From a virus, in IMG/VR virus record IMGVR_UViG_3300046794_000204, positions 1 to 30,672 of that record: a DNA stretch of 30,672 nt, one strand, 5' to 3'. Below the pieces are notes generated by a model that was given only the letters and a program-made list of their open reading frames with translations, made no database searches and was not told the origin of the DNA. The position numbers were made by a program, and so were the translations under genes. Within the stretch, counting starts at the first letter, position 1. Each line of letters starts with the position of its first letter. Shown in pieces: positions 7,348 through 15,783 of the stretch.

Positions 7348-8591
7348 CAGTCTACCTTCTTGGGCTGCCCGTCAGGCCCGACGGTCCACTTCTGGCCGTT
7401 GGCAAAGGTGGTGACGGTGTTCGGCTTGAGCATGGCGAGCGGCGGGGCGTCAGCCGCGGCAGCGCCACCGGTGACCAGCGGGGCGTTCTGGGGCACCTGG
7501 CCCTGCACCTTCGGAGCCGCCGGTGCGCCAGGCGCAGTTGCGCCACCTGTCGGCGTAGACGTCCCCATTCGTACGCGCATCCCGGAGATCGCCGTCTCGT
7601 AGCCCTGACGCTGTTCGGCCAGCAGGGCGTCCTTATCAGCCTTGGACAGGTTGGAGTTCACCGAGTTGGACTGGATGATCTCGGTGGCACGCTTATGCAT
7701 TGCGTCAACCGTCGCGCGCCATTCACCCAGTGCCTTCTTGTCGCCGGTGGCCTGTGCGCGCTCAGCCAGGGCCTGCGCCTGCAGCTGGAGCCGCTGGTAA
7801 CCTTGATCCTGTCGCACCGCGGTGCTCGCGGCCAAGCGCGCTTCTCGCGTATCGAACCGCTGGTTGCGCCCTGCCTCGGTGGCTTGGGACCGGGTGTTCT
7901 TGCCTTCTTCACCAGCTTGGAACCGGCCGTTGCGTCCGATCTCCTCTGCTTCGCGTTGGTCGCCAGTGCGCTTGCGGTACGTCTCCAGCGACTCCTGCGC
8001 GTCATCACGCTGGTCAGCACGACGATCGGCGCGGGCACCCTGTGCACCCCGCCACGCCTCCAGCCCCTGTTGCCGAGCGCGAGCAATCTCGCCGGCCTGC
8101 GTCAATCGCTCCGTGGCCATCTGCTTGCGCAGCTCCATCAGATCTTCCTTGGACTGCCGATCGAGCAGCGGCGCTGCGCGCTCCAGCGCGGCCATCAGGA
8201 TCTCCGGGTGGCCCTGCACCTGCGGCGTGGTCTGCAGGATGCGCTGCGTCAGCGCCTGCAAGCTGATCTCCGGCATCCCTCCGCCGCCTTGCGCGACGGG
8301 AGCCCCGACAGGACCAGCGGCGGGAGGTGCCTGCGGCGCAGGAACGGGAGGTTGCGCCTGTGCCGGAGGAGCGTTTGGAACGGATGCCTGCCCCGGGTTG
8401 GGCGCGAGCGGCTGACCGGGGTTCGGGGCTGGCGGAGGTTGCGCCCCGGTCAGCGCGCGGCCGAGCACCTGCGCACCCAGCAGCTTGTTGGCCGCCTCCT
8501 TGGCGGCAGCCTGGTTCGTTTCGGTAGTCGCAGTGGCGCTCTCCTGCGCGGAGTAGCCGGGGTAAACTGCCGAGAAGCCTGACAAATTCAT
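7347..8591 (-). CDS. Coiled-coil ejection-type virion protein, 414 residues
   Basis: This is the second of the three ejection-type genes. After a short N-terminal region come about 60 residues of Pro/Ala/Gln-rich sequence (45-105), then a long helical charged region (about 150-300) full of Arg, Glu and Gln. That region has repeated RxxxRF-type units, such as GRNGRFQAGEEGKN followed by GRNQRFDTREARL. A second Pro/Ala/Gly-rich linker leads to a small C-terminal segment ending GQKWTVGPDGQPKKVD. The composition fits a soluble internal core or ejection protein. Its start directly abuts the stop of the preceding gene. The family is not identifiable by eye. Confidence 0.7.
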   Translation of the reverse strand: MNLSGFSAVYPGYSAQESATATTETNQAAAKEAANKLLGAQVLGRALTGAQPPPAPNPGQPLAPNPGQASVPNAPPAQAQPPVPAPQAPPAAGPVGAPVAQGGGGMPEISLQALTQRILQTTPQVQGHPEILMAALERAAPLLDRQSKEDLMELRKQMATERLTQAGEIARARQQGLEAWRGAQGARADRRADQRDDAQESLETYRKRTGDQREAEEIGRNGRFQAGEEGKNTRSQATEAGRNQRFDTREARLAASTAVRQDQGYQRLQLQAQALAERAQATGDKKALGEWRATVDAMHKRATEIIQSNSVNSNLSKADKDALLAEQRQGYETAISGMRVRMGTSTPTGGATAPGAPAAPKVQGQVPQNAPLVTGGAAAADAPPLAMLKPNTVTTFANGQKWTVGPDGQPKKVD

Positions 8592-9545
8592 TTAGAACCC
8601 CAGACTGGCCCCGCTGCCACCCTTCCACCAGTTACCTAGGCCGGAGATGCCAGACCCCAAGTTCGACCCCAGCTTCTGCTGCTGATTAAACTGGTTGTTC
8701 TGCGCCGTGAGCTGGTTCGCGTAAGCCTGATTCTGGACACCTGCGGCCTGGTTGCCAATGCCGAGGTATTTCAAATAGTCCTCGATCGCCGTCTGCGCGG
8801 TGTTGGTAGCGCCGGCGCCGTACTGCCCAAACTGGCCAAGCGCGCCCAGCTGGTTGCCACTGATCGTGTTGGCCGTGGCATAGGGCAGCCCAGCGGCATT
8901 CGTCAGCGTCTGCAGCCCCAGCGTCGACACGTTCTGGCCAAGGTTGATGGCGTTGCCGCCGGAGTTGGCGAGGTAACCGGCGCCCTGCGCGGCGGTGTTC
9001 TGCCGGTTGAGCTGCGCGTTCTGCCAGTCGATATTGAAGTCTGACAGCCCCTTGTTCTCAACCCCGGCGCCGTAGGGTGACATCGTGATGCCACGCGCGC
9101 TCTCGCCGGCGCGGATCGAATCGGTCAGCTGCTGCTGGGTGCGGTCACGCAGCGCGTTTTGAGGATCGAAGCCGGTCTGCAGGATGGACTGCGCGTAGGG
9201 CAGCATGCCCTGGCCCGCAGACATCAAGTCCATGCCTGCGCCGATCTGCCCCTGGCCTACGCCCCAACCCGCACCTGCCGTAGCATTTGCGCCCTGCTGG
9301 TACAGCCCTGCGTAAGGGTTGTTGACCATGTTCTGGGTGATGCCGGCAGCCTGGCCGTAATTCTGCCCATAGGCGTTGTACCCCGGCAGCTGGCTGATAC
9401 CCGCCATCGCGCCCTGATCTGCCTGGCCTTGGAACTGGGGCTGGTAGGAAGGCGGGGGCGGGGGTGGAGAGTTGTTACCGCCAAACATCCCCGCAAGGGA
9501 GCCTGCGATGCTCAACCCGGCGCCGACAGCTGGTAGGAAGCTCAT
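8592..9545 (-). CDS. Gln/Asn/Gly-rich ejection-type virion protein, 317 residues
   Basis: The first gene of the ejection-type trio starts at 9545 in an ATGA overlap with the GNAT-like gene. It opens with a hydrophobic Gly/Ala helix (VGAGLSIAGSLAGMFGG, about 7-23) that could insert into a membrane. A run of six prolines follows, and the rest is low-complexity Gln/Asn/Gly/Ala sequence with many short helices. This architecture matches DNA-transfer proteins of P22-type podoviruses, such as the gp7/gp20 class, in general character. There is no clear sequence motif. The C-terminal end reads SGISGLGNWWKGGSGASLGF, ending in aromatic residues. Confidence 0.7.
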   Translation of the reverse strand: MSFLPAVGAGLSIAGSLAGMFGGNNSPPPPPPSYQPQFQGQADQGAMAGISQLPGYNAYGQNYGQAAGITQNMVNNPYAGLYQQGANATAGAGWGVGQGQIGAGMDLMSAGQGMLPYAQSILQTGFDPQNALRDRTQQQLTDSIRAGESARGITMSPYGAGVENKGLSDFNIDWQNAQLNRQNTAAQGAGYLANSGGNAINLGQNVSTLGLQTLTNAAGLPYATANTISGNQLGALGQFGQYGAGATNTAQTAIEDYLKYLGIGNQAAGVQNQAYANQLTAQNNQFNQQQKLGSNLGSGISGLGNWWKGGSGASLGF

Positions 9546-10108
9546 CCCAGTTTCCTCGAGTGGATGGTTTCGACGGGTCTAAAGCCCAGTCGTTGTAACA
9601 TAGTTGCGAGGCGCCCGTCCATGACATGCAGTTCCACCGGCACGGCAAACTCTTTGGCGCCCCATTCAGTGGCAGCGCGTGTCGCCTCCTTGAACAGCTT
9701 GACGCCTGTCCAGCCTTGCCGGAACACGGGGTCGAGCCAGAACTTCTCGGCCTGTGCGTAGAGGGTGGTCTTGTGATCCACATGCGAACTGAGCAGCAGG
9801 AACAGGTAGCCAACCAGAACGCCCTCGGCGCGCACTGTCAGGACACGAAGAACGCCTTGGACATCCCACGCATAGTAAAGGTCCCAATCAGGATCGAGCG
9901 GGCGGTGGTCAAGGGAAGACTCCCGCCAGTGTTCGAGGAACAGTGGCGGGAGCTCGTGAGCGATCTGGTTGAACCTCTCCCAGGCAAACTCAGGCGCAGC
10001 GGGGGCCGAGGGTGCCGGGGCTGGAGGCTGGGGATGTACGAGTTTCAGTGTTGACGCTCGGGCTCTTGGGGAGCTTCGTGGACGCGTCATTGGAGCTGGC
10101 ACTGTCAT
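9542..10108 (-). CDS. GNAT-like acyltransferase, 188 residues
   Basis: The first 40 residues are a Pro/Ala/Arg-rich linker. Residues 43-186 look like a GNAT fold: strands at about 86-107 (VLRVLTVRAEGVLVGYLFLL), a motif A-like turn RQGWTGVKLF (130-139) and its helix, and a final strand-helix-strand region with RLGFRPVETIHS. The acetyl-CoA loop is not the canonical Q/RxxGxG/A, so activity is uncertain and it may be a structural or head-assembly relative. The ATG at 10108 follows AAGGGG. Its first 119 nt overlap the 55-codon ORF in another frame, and it joins the next gene by ATGA. GNAT-like genes are known in podovirus virion operons; substrate is unknown. Confidence 0.7.
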   Translation of the reverse strand: MTVPAPMTRPRSSPRARASTLKLVHPQPPAPAPSAPAAPEFAWERFNQIAHELPPLFLEHWRESSLDHRPLDPDWDLYYAWDVQGVLRVLTVRAEGVLVGYLFLLLSSHVDHKTTLYAQAEKFWLDPVFRQGWTGVKLFKEATRAATEWGAKEFAVPVELHVMDGRLATMLQRLGFRPVETIHSRKLG

Positions 10109-10157
10109 TGGTCAGCCCCTTCAGAATATCGCCACCGGGGGCGCCTTGCTTAGCCAT
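9990..10157 (-). CDS. Small 55-residue protein overlapping the GNAT-like gene
   Basis: This short gene begins with ATG at 10157 behind a strong AAGGAG six bases upstream, just after the stop of the secreted protein at 10168. The product begins MAKQGAPGGDILKGL and continues as Ser/Thr/Asn/Pro-rich sequence with no membrane segment. Its last 119 nt overlap the start of the GNAT-like gene in another frame. I recognise no family; the ribosome binding site is the main support. Confidence 0.5.
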   Translation of the reverse strand: MAKQGAPGGDILKGLTNDSASSNDASTKLPKSPSVNTETRTSPASSPGTLGPRCA

Positions 10158-10167
10158 GGTGATCTCC

Positions 10168-10677
10168 TTAGTTGACGCAGTTGAGCGCGAGGGTGCCGGT
10201 GGTAACCGCGTTGGTGGTCGGCCCGGCGTTCGCAAACAGGATCGCCAGGGAGCCCGCGGTTGGCGTGTACGTCTGCGGCATGACGTTCGAGCCGGCGGTG
10301 AAGGGGGTCAGCCACCATGCTTGGCAGATCGAAGACGTGTTAATGGTTGAATTGGTGATGGTCAGAGTCTGCGACGTGCCAGTGGCTGCCACGGTGATGG
10401 TGGTGAACAGGACCGTACCGCGCTGGCCGTTGCAAATCTGCGGCGAAGCGCCGGCCGCACCGTTGGTGCAGAACTGACCGAGGCCCAAAGCGCCGTTGCC
10501 CGCGGTTGCATACCCGGCTTGGCCGTTGAGCTGCTGCACCAAGGCATTGATGGTGCCAACGATCTGCGACGGCTCGCTGTATTGCGAAGTCGACGGGACC
10601 AGCGGGATAGTCGTAGAGAACGCCAGGACAGCAGAAGCAACGAGGCCCGTGAGGGCGTAGGCGATTCGTTTCAACAT
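10168..10677 (-). CDS. Secreted beta-rich tail-type protein, 169 residues
   Basis: The ATG at 10677 is preceded by GGGAG (GAGGGAGACTACC), so I prefer it to the upstream frame start at 10692. The product starts with a Sec-type signal peptide, MLKRIAYALTGLVASAVLA, with likely cleavage after VLA. The mature part is Ser/Thr/Gly/Ala-rich and beta-prone, with four cysteines: QFC, QIC, SIC and a C-terminal LNC. It lies directly after the glycine-rich tail fibre gene and is likely an accessory of the same tail structure. No enzyme motif is seen. A virion protein with a cleavable export signal is unusual. Confidence 0.7.
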   Translation of the reverse strand: MLKRIAYALTGLVASAVLAFSTTIPLVPSTSQYSEPSQIVGTINALVQQLNGQAGYATAGNGALGLGQFCTNGAAGASPQICNGQRGTVLFTTITVAATGTSQTLTITNSTINTSSICQAWWLTPFTAGSNVMPQTYTPTAGSLAILFANAGPTTNAVTTGTLALNCVN

Positions 10678-10739
10678 GGTAGTCTCCCTCAAGGCCCCTA
10701 TGGGCGGTTCACACTAACAGTTCCGCTTGAAAACTCAAC
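10678..10739. other. Short intergenic spacer
   Basis: The 62-nt gap between the glycine-rich fibre gene and the next secreted gene holds the GGGAG ribosome binding site and a minor GCCC/GGGC hairpin. A TTGAGT/TAGTGT pair on the - strand is too poor to call a promoter. Confidence 0.4.
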
Positions 10740-12188
10740 TCAGTAGTGTTCTTCAACAATAATGATGCCCGCAGCCCCGTTGCCGCCGTCACCGCCGCCC
10801 GCACCGCCGCCGGACGCTCCGACACCGCCGGTACCCACCGTGTAGGTGTATGTAGCTGCCGGTGCGTTGATGATGTGCTCAATGCACGCCCCGGCGCCAC
10901 CGCCAGCTGCTGAAGTGCCGCTCTGTGAACCGCCGCCGCCGCCACCGCCCGTGTTTGTCGCCCCCGCCAAGCCGTTCAGCGTACCGCCCGCAGCACCGCC
11001 ACCGCCACCGCCAAGGCACGAATTGCCACCATTGCCGCCTGTGCCGTTGGTCGCACCGTTAGAGCCCCCGCCTGATCCTCCAGGGATACTCAGAACATTC
11101 CCGTTGGATGGAGTGCCGCCAGCGCCGCCGGCAGTGTTATTTGCCGCATTACCCCCACCGCCGGCGGAAAGGGTTCCGCCGCTAAACGTGCTGGCTACCC
11201 CAGCGCCCGAAAGGGCAGTGTTGCCAGCTTCGCCACCGCCGGCGCCACCGCCAACCATGCGGATGCGTATCCAGCGAACGTTGGCCGCCGTGGTGTAGGT
11301 CGCAGCCGTGCCGGACAGAAAGCGCTGCACGGTCGGGACGGCGGTGGCGACCGCCACGCCGCTGGCCTTGCTATAGCTGATCAGCTGCCAGTTTCCGCTG
11401 CCGTTGTAGGCCGCGATCGCCGTGTCATTCGCTGCAGTAGTGATATTTGCCGCCCCGGGCAGGATCAGGCTCGTGCCGTTGTGCGTTAGAATCGAAGCGC
11501 CGGAGAAGATCAAATTGTACAGCGGGTAGGTCGTAATCGCCGTGCTGCCAAAGCTGGTAATGGTCGCAGTGCCAGTAATGACCACGTTGTGGGAAGGTAC
11601 GGTCCCGAGATCGGTGGTAGCCGCTCCTGCCAGCACCGTGTAGTTCGTCGTCATGATGCCAGTCGCGTTCGTGTAAAGCACAAAGCGCGTTCCGTCGTAG
11701 ACGGCTTCGACATAATTATTGAGAACCACTTCGCCACCAGTCAGGGCCAGCGGGCCAGCGGGAGTGTACCGGTTAACCGCAGTGGCGCCGGTCCCGTTCA
11801 CGTTCAGCGTCATGGCGCCGGTGTTCGTGAAGCCGGCGATGAATGTGACCCGCTTGCCTACCGACAAAGTGAAGCCCACGGGGGAAGGCGACGCCACTGT
11901 TTGGGCGTTGGCAGTGCCTGCCGACGTCGATGCGAAGTACACCGTAGAACCACCCTGCACCGGCGTGATCGGGGTCACCAGCGCATTGAGCGCCGTGATG
12001 TCGGTGTTGACCCCGTTCTTGGCGGCGTTGATGTTGACGTCGTTCAGGATCTTGTTGAAGTCCGCCATCACTTGGGTGGCGTCGGCCGTGGTGCCGTTTT
12101 GCAGCTGGAAAGGCAGCGTGCCGACGATCTGCGCCTGCGCCGCGCCCGCCCAAAACATGAACAAACCTGTGAGAATCTTTTTCATCAT
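10740..12188 (-). CDS. Glycine-rich tail fibre/adhesin with signal peptide, 482 residues
   Basis: The start at 12188 overlaps the tail hub stop in an ATGA. A Sec-type signal peptide, MMKKILTGLFMFWAGAAQA, precedes an IVGTLPFQLQNGTTADATQV segment (20-39), of the kind seen at the base of phage tail fibres. Beta-rich repeats follow (40-295). Residues about 308-470 are a glycine-rich region with GGGxGGG blocks separated by polar loops, ending in GIIIVEEHY. Polyglycine-rich tips form receptor-binding surfaces in some phage adhesins, such as the S16-type gp38. I infer a receptor-binding tip. The glycine-rich region is repetitive in DNA, so it may vary between relatives. Confidence 0.75.
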   Translation of the reverse strand: MMKKILTGLFMFWAGAAQAQIVGTLPFQLQNGTTADATQVMADFNKILNDVNINAAKNGVNTDITALNALVTPITPVQGGSTVYFASTSAGTANAQTVASPSPVGFTLSVGKRVTFIAGFTNTGAMTLNVNGTGATAVNRYTPAGPLALTGGEVVLNNYVEAVYDGTRFVLYTNATGIMTTNYTVLAGAATTDLGTVPSHNVVITGTATITSFGSTAITTYPLYNLIFSGASILTHNGTSLILPGAANITTAANDTAIAAYNGSGNWQLISYSKASGVAVATAVPTVQRFLSGTAATYTTAANVRWIRIRMVGGGAGGGEAGNTALSGAGVASTFSGGTLSAGGGGNAANNTAGGAGGTPSNGNVLSIPGGSGGGSNGATNGTGGNGGNSCLGGGGGGAAGGTLNGLAGATNTGGGGGGGSQSGTSAAGGGAGACIEHIINAPAATYTYTVGTGGVGASGGGAGGGDGGNGAAGIIIVEEHY

Positions 12189-13813
12189 GACACCTGTTGA
12201 AGGTAGCCGAGCTGCTGATAGCGCATGAACATGTCGCCGATCTTGATGCCGGATGCACAGTTACCGGTGACGCCAATATACAAACGTCGAAAGACGATGG
12301 GTATGATCCAGTTGAGCGGGCGAGGCGCCAGCGCGTTTGCTGCCCCCTGCCAGAGCGCCGCGCCCCAGGTGAAGCCACCCCAGATCGTCGTGGTCCCGGG
12401 AGCGACCAGAAGAATGCTGTCAAACAAAGTTCCGTTCTCGTCGCCGCAGAAGGCGTTGTAGATACCCGCAGCAGCGTAAGACATGTTGATCGTGGACTCG
12501 ATCAATGCGTTCTCAGACATCTGCTGGGTGTCAGGCAGCATCGCCGACGCCCATGTGAAGGTCAGCTGGTTGCCGTTCTCGACGAAGGTTGACGTCAGTC
12601 CCTGCGCACCGTCCGACTGGTAGAGCGCTCCTGTTACGCTCACAGGCGCCATTATGAACGTGTTATTGTAAGGTTTGATCTGCGCTGCAGGGAAGGTATG
12701 GGGGCCTGACCAGCAACCACGGGGGATATCGTACCAAAACTCCTGCACCGGGCTGCCAGTGCCCGCGCCGTTCTGCACGGTGATTCGGTAGGTCTTGGCA
12801 TTGGCTGCCGCCGCCATCCGTGACGGCGCGATCGCATAAATGAAGGGCGTGGTAACGCCGCTGCCCGCATCGCCAATCGGGTCAGAGATCGTACCGTTGA
12901 ACATGATCACCCGCAACCCATCAGGCGCGATGAAGGCAAGCCCCTTGGATGTCGCGCAAATCGAGTTCGGCGCCAGTGTGCCTGTGGCCACGTTCATGGC
13001 GTTGACATTGAGCGGGTTGCTGCTTAGCGCCGCGTCGCCGGTAATCTGCCACATCTGAGCCGCGCCCTTGAACACGATCAAGGACTGGATCACACCGCCA
13101 GTCAGTTGCGAGTTCAGCGGCAGCGCGCCGATCGCCGTCAGCTTGACGTTGTCGCCGAAAGTGATGATGTGGGTAGGGTCGGTGATCGTCAGCGTCAGCA
13201 CGTCGGTGAAGTACGCCGCCGGCTGTCCGGTCGGAGGGTTGACCAGGAAGTATGCGCGGTTGAAGAACTGCTTCACGGCAGTGGGCGGCGTAGGCAGCAG
13301 CGTGGTCACCGTGTTGCCGCCCTGCCAGGTAATGTTGGCCGGGTCCGAGATGTTGAACCAGCCGAACATCACGCCGCCGCCACCCGTGAAGCCCGGGTGG
13401 GTCACAATCAAATTGACCCCCACCAGGTCCATCGTCGGTGGCACCCAGTCGCCTGTCGTGGCCGGGCTGATTGGTGTGTTGGCGTTGGTGATGCCCGTGA
13501 TGGTGCTGAAAGTGTTGGTGACGAGATCGTAGGCGAACGGCTCGTCATGCCCAGGGTTGCGCCCGCTGGCGATCATGCCGTAGATCTTGGTACCCTGAAT
13601 GATCGCCGCAGAGATGTAGCCCGGCGTGGTGAAGCCAGCGAACACTGTGGTCGGAAGTGCTGCAGGGCGGCACTGCCACAGGTTCTTGGTGGTAGGGTCG
13701 GGGATCAGGTTAACCAGCTGCGAACACGCGCCAGGGAAGACGTTGGTGCCGTCCAGCGTATCGGACAGCCCAGCCGGAGAGAACCTGATTGGGGTGCCGT
13801 TGCGCAGTGTCAC
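12185..13813 (-). CDS. P22 gp10-like tail hub / DNA-stabilisation protein
   Basis: This gene lies directly after the adaptor gene, where P22-like phages encode the tail hub that closes the head-tail passage. The product is long and beta-rich with Gly/Asn/Thr loops and repeated strand-turn units, as expected of a beta-propeller. It includes RNGTPIRFSPAGLSDTLDGT near the start and FWYDIPRGCWSGPHTF, with aromatic residues, near residue 365. I start it at GTG 13813, which overlaps the upstream TGA as GTGA. A longer frame using GTG 13849 would add 12 residues. It has no signal peptide, unlike the tail proteins on either side in the operon. The call rests on position and overall form. Confidence 0.8.
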   Translation of the reverse strand: MTLRNGTPIRFSPAGLSDTLDGTNVFPGACSQLVNLIPDPTTKNLWQCRPAALPTTVFAGFTTPGYISAAIIQGTKIYGMIASGRNPGHDEPFAYDLVTNTFSTITGITNANTPISPATTGDWVPPTMDLVGVNLIVTHPGFTGGGGVMFGWFNISDPANITWQGGNTVTTLLPTPPTAVKQFFNRAYFLVNPPTGQPAAYFTDVLTLTITDPTHIITFGDNVKLTAIGALPLNSQLTGGVIQSLIVFKGAAQMWQITGDAALSSNPLNVNAMNVATGTLAPNSICATSKGLAFIAPDGLRVIMFNGTISDPIGDAGSGVTTPFIYAIAPSRMAAAANAKTYRITVQNGAGTGSPVQEFWYDIPRGCWSGPHTFPAAQIKPYNNTFIMAPVSVTGALYQSDGAQGLTSTFVENGNQLTFTWASAMLPDTQQMSENALIESTINMSYAAAGIYNAFCGDENGTLFDSILLVAPGTTTIWGGFTWGAALWQGAANALAPRPLNWIIPIVFRRLYIGVTGNCASGIKIGDMFMRYQQLGYLQQVS

Positions 13814-14538
13814 CAGCCAATCCTCTTGGTGTTCTTCAACCGGCTCCACGATCTCTGTCCGAAGAACCGACGGTCGAGTTCGACGCGCTTGGTGCCCGCG
13901 GTCTCTGGGTCATCCTTCATGTTCAAGTATTTTTTCAGCTGCGCTTGCCACCCCGTAGGCGCCGTCTCCGGCGGCCCGAGGAACGACGGCGCGCGGGCAT
14001 CGTCGGTGATCTGCATCAGCGAACCCGCCACATAGGTGATCAGGATGTCGCTGTTGGGGAACCAGGGGATGTCCGTCGTAATGACATCAGCCTTCTGCGG
14101 GTTGTAGCGCACCGTCGCAGCATAGGCACCGGCAGCGGGCACCCAAACATAGAGCTCCATCGGCGTCTTCGAGACGTCGACATAAAAGGCGTAGGGGTAT
14201 GCCTGGTTGCCTGCCTGCTGCACGAATCGATCGAATTGCTTCTGCTCGTAGCCGATCATGGTGTAGGGCACACCGTCGATTGTATAGAAGGCGCCGTCCT
14301 TGTGAGCGCGCAGAAAGTCCGTTGGCATCAAATTGGGGCCGCAACCGGCAACGTACCCATTGCCGGTTGCGGACGTGTTGAACGTGAAATTGAACGTCTT
14401 GCGGATGACGTCGAAGTCATAGTCCTGCGCAAGCGTCTGCAGAGCGTTGTTAAGGAACTGCAGACCTTGCGCAGTGTAAGCCGGGCACTTCGCGATCTGG
14501 CAGGCGAGACTAATGATTTGGGCTGCTGTTAGCGCCAT
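13810..14538 (-). CDS. P22 gp4-like head-tail adaptor protein
   Basis: The 242-residue product begins MALTAAQIISLACQIAKCP and continues with an FLNNALQTLAQDYDFDVIRK segment (28-47), a common pattern of podovirus gp4-like adaptors that bind below the portal. The C-terminal end is basic (RRFFGQRSWSRLKNTKRIGW), fitting a tail that enters the portal. It sits between the coiled-coil protein and the gp10-like hub, the usual order. The start overlaps the preceding gene by 29 nt. It probably mediates connection of the filled head to the tail. Confidence 0.72.
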   Translation of the reverse strand: MALTAAQIISLACQIAKCPAYTAQGLQFLNNALQTLAQDYDFDVIRKTFNFTFNTSATGNGYVAGCGPNLMPTDFLRAHKDGAFYTIDGVPYTMIGYEQKQFDRFVQQAGNQAYPYAFYVDVSKTPMELYVWVPAAGAYAATVRYNPQKADVITTDIPWFPNSDILITYVAGSLMQITDDARAPSFLGPPETAPTGWQAQLKKYLNMKDDPETAGTKRVELDRRFFGQRSWSRLKNTKRIGW

Positions 14539-14971
14539 CCCGGTTGCCTGCCTTCTTTCTCAGCTCGACGATCCGAGCCTCGCCGACCGCTACGCGCCGC
14601 TTGGCCTCCTCGAGGCTGTCGTACGCCTGCTTCTTCTGCATCTCCTCCTGCGAGGACAGCTTGAGCGGGTTGCGCCGCCCTTCAACAGAACCAGCCTTGA
14701 TGCGGATGTTGTCTTCGACTTCGGCAAGACGCTTGCTGACATTCGCCAGCACGTTCCTGTCAACCTCGAGCCGCTTCTCTTCTTCGTCGATCTCGTAGAA
14801 CGCCACCTGACGATCCAGCGAAGCGTTCAGCTTGTCCAGTAGGGTATCGATGTCGGCGCCCGGGGCGTCGCGATCGATGAAGCTCTGCATCGTAATCTGT
14901 CGTGTTGGCGCCACCTGCGCGTTGACCGAGATGCCAAGCGCCGGTGCAGTATCCCCTTTCGAATCGTCCAT
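14510..14971 (-). CDS. Coiled-coil virion-associated protein, 153 residues
   Basis: The product starts directly after the previous stop (TAAATG). The N-terminal third is Asp/Gln/Thr-rich and loosely structured. Residues about 40-145 form a long charged helix with heptad-like spacing and many Glu, Lys and Arg residues, ending in GEARIVELRKKAG and a short polar tail. It has no signal peptide or membrane segment. Location between capsid-related and adaptor genes suggests an assembly or completion role, but no family is named. Confidence 0.7.
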   Translation of the reverse strand: MDDSKGDTAPALGISVNAQVAPTRQITMQSFIDRDAPGADIDTLLDKLNASLDRQVAFYEIDEEEKRLEVDRNVLANVSKRLAEVEDNIRIKAGSVEGRRNPLKLSSQEEMQKKQAYDSLEEAKRRVAVGEARIVELRKKAGNRDGANSSPNH

Positions 14972-15421
14972 TTAAGCCCTCAATATATTGGAAGAGACCC
15001 CTCCATTGGCTGTGACATGAGTGCCACGGGTTCGACGGTAGAAGTTCTCGGATTTGCCGTCAATCTCCGACTGGTGCTTCCAGGTTGCTGACATCATCTC
15101 GTGCAGCAGCAACGCAACGCTCTCGCGCACGGTCTTGGTCTGACCGGCAAAATAGATAATACCGTCGATCATGGCGCGATCGGCGTATGGAGCGAAGTCA
15201 AGATAGACGTCGACCATGGGTTCGTCGATACCGCCCGCCTGGCGTTCCTCGTTCTCGAACTCCTCCAGCATCTTGGCTTCAGCAGCCTTGACCCGTTCGA
15301 GCTCGACCTTCTTGGCCGCTTGCAGGCGAAGCGCCTTAACGCGATCCTCACCAATGATGGAGGTGTCAACGATCGCCTTGGCCTTCTGCGGCCCCTTGGT
15401 GGTCTTCTTGTCGTCAGCCAT
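14972..15421 (-). CDS. Hypothetical structural-operon protein, 149 residues
   Basis: AAGGGGG before ATG 15421 supports the start. The N-terminal 60 residues are Lys/Glu-rich and helical. The centre contains VDVYLDFAPYADRAMIDGII (70-89), and the C-terminal part has RTRGTHVTANGGVSSN. It is soluble and without cysteine pairs or known catalytic motifs. Position close to the capsid gene points to a virion or assembly role, but function is unknown. Confidence 0.7.
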   Translation of the reverse strand: MADDKKTTKGPQKAKAIVDTSIIGEDRVKALRLQAAKKVELERVKAAEAKMLEEFENEERQAGGIDEPMVDVYLDFAPYADRAMIDGIIYFAGQTKTVRESVALLLHEMMSATWKHQSEIDGKSENFYRRTRGTHVTANGGVSSNILRA

Positions 15422-15432
15422 GTGGTCCCCCT

Positions 15433-15732
15433 TCAGGAATGCGCCCAGCTGGTACCGCCGGCCGCAATTGATTCGCGCGACACGACGATCGGCCAGCCGA
15501 AGCTGTCAATGAAAACATAGTCGCCCGGCAACAGGCAGATCTGGGAGTTCGGGCGGTTCGGGAAGTCGACGATGCCGTTGATCAGGCCGCCTGGGAAGAT
15601 TGCGTTGTTCTGAACGCCCTGGTTCTTGATGCTGTTGTTCAGCAGCGCGAGATCCGCGGCGAGCTTCATGGTGTTCCACGCCACGCCCGAGAGAACAGTG
15701 GTGCCGGTAGTGCCGCCCGTGATCAGCGCCAT
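15433..15732 (-). CDS. Small protein downstream of the capsid gene, 99 residues
   Basis: GAGGAG lies just before ATG 15732. The 99-residue product is Gly/Thr/Asn-rich and mostly beta, with a Pro-rich central loop (FPGGLINGIVDFPNRPN) and a hydrophobic C-terminal part (FIDSFGWPIVVSRES). It has no membrane segment. It directly follows the terminator after the capsid gene and likely depends on read-through. It could be a decoration or head-completion protein; no family is clear. Confidence 0.65.
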   Translation of the reverse strand: MALITGGTTGTTVLSGVAWNTMKLAADLALLNNSIKNQGVQNNAIFPGGLINGIVDFPNRPNSQICLLPGDYVFIDSFGWPIVVSRESIAAGGTSWAHS

Positions 15733-15744
15733 GTTGGCTCCTCG

Positions 15745-15772
15745 AAAGAGAGAAGCGGGGCCGAAGCCCCGC
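15745..15772 (-). terminator. Intrinsic terminator after the capsid gene
   Basis: In the transcript direction the sequence is GCGGGGC, loop TTCG, GCCCCGC (7 bp, 15772-15755), followed by TTCTCTCTTT. A UUCG-capped GC stem followed by a T-rich run is a classical rho-independent terminator. It lies about 11 nt after the capsid stop. No promoter is obvious before the next gene, so it probably attenuates rather than blocks transcription. Confidence 0.8.
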
Positions 15773-15783
15773 CGGATTGTTCG

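Noticed and set aside
10740-11300. Repetitive glycine codon stretch as CRISPR or tandem repeat
   Set aside because: The repeats follow codon periodicity of GGN-rich protein sequence and have no fixed unit or spacer.
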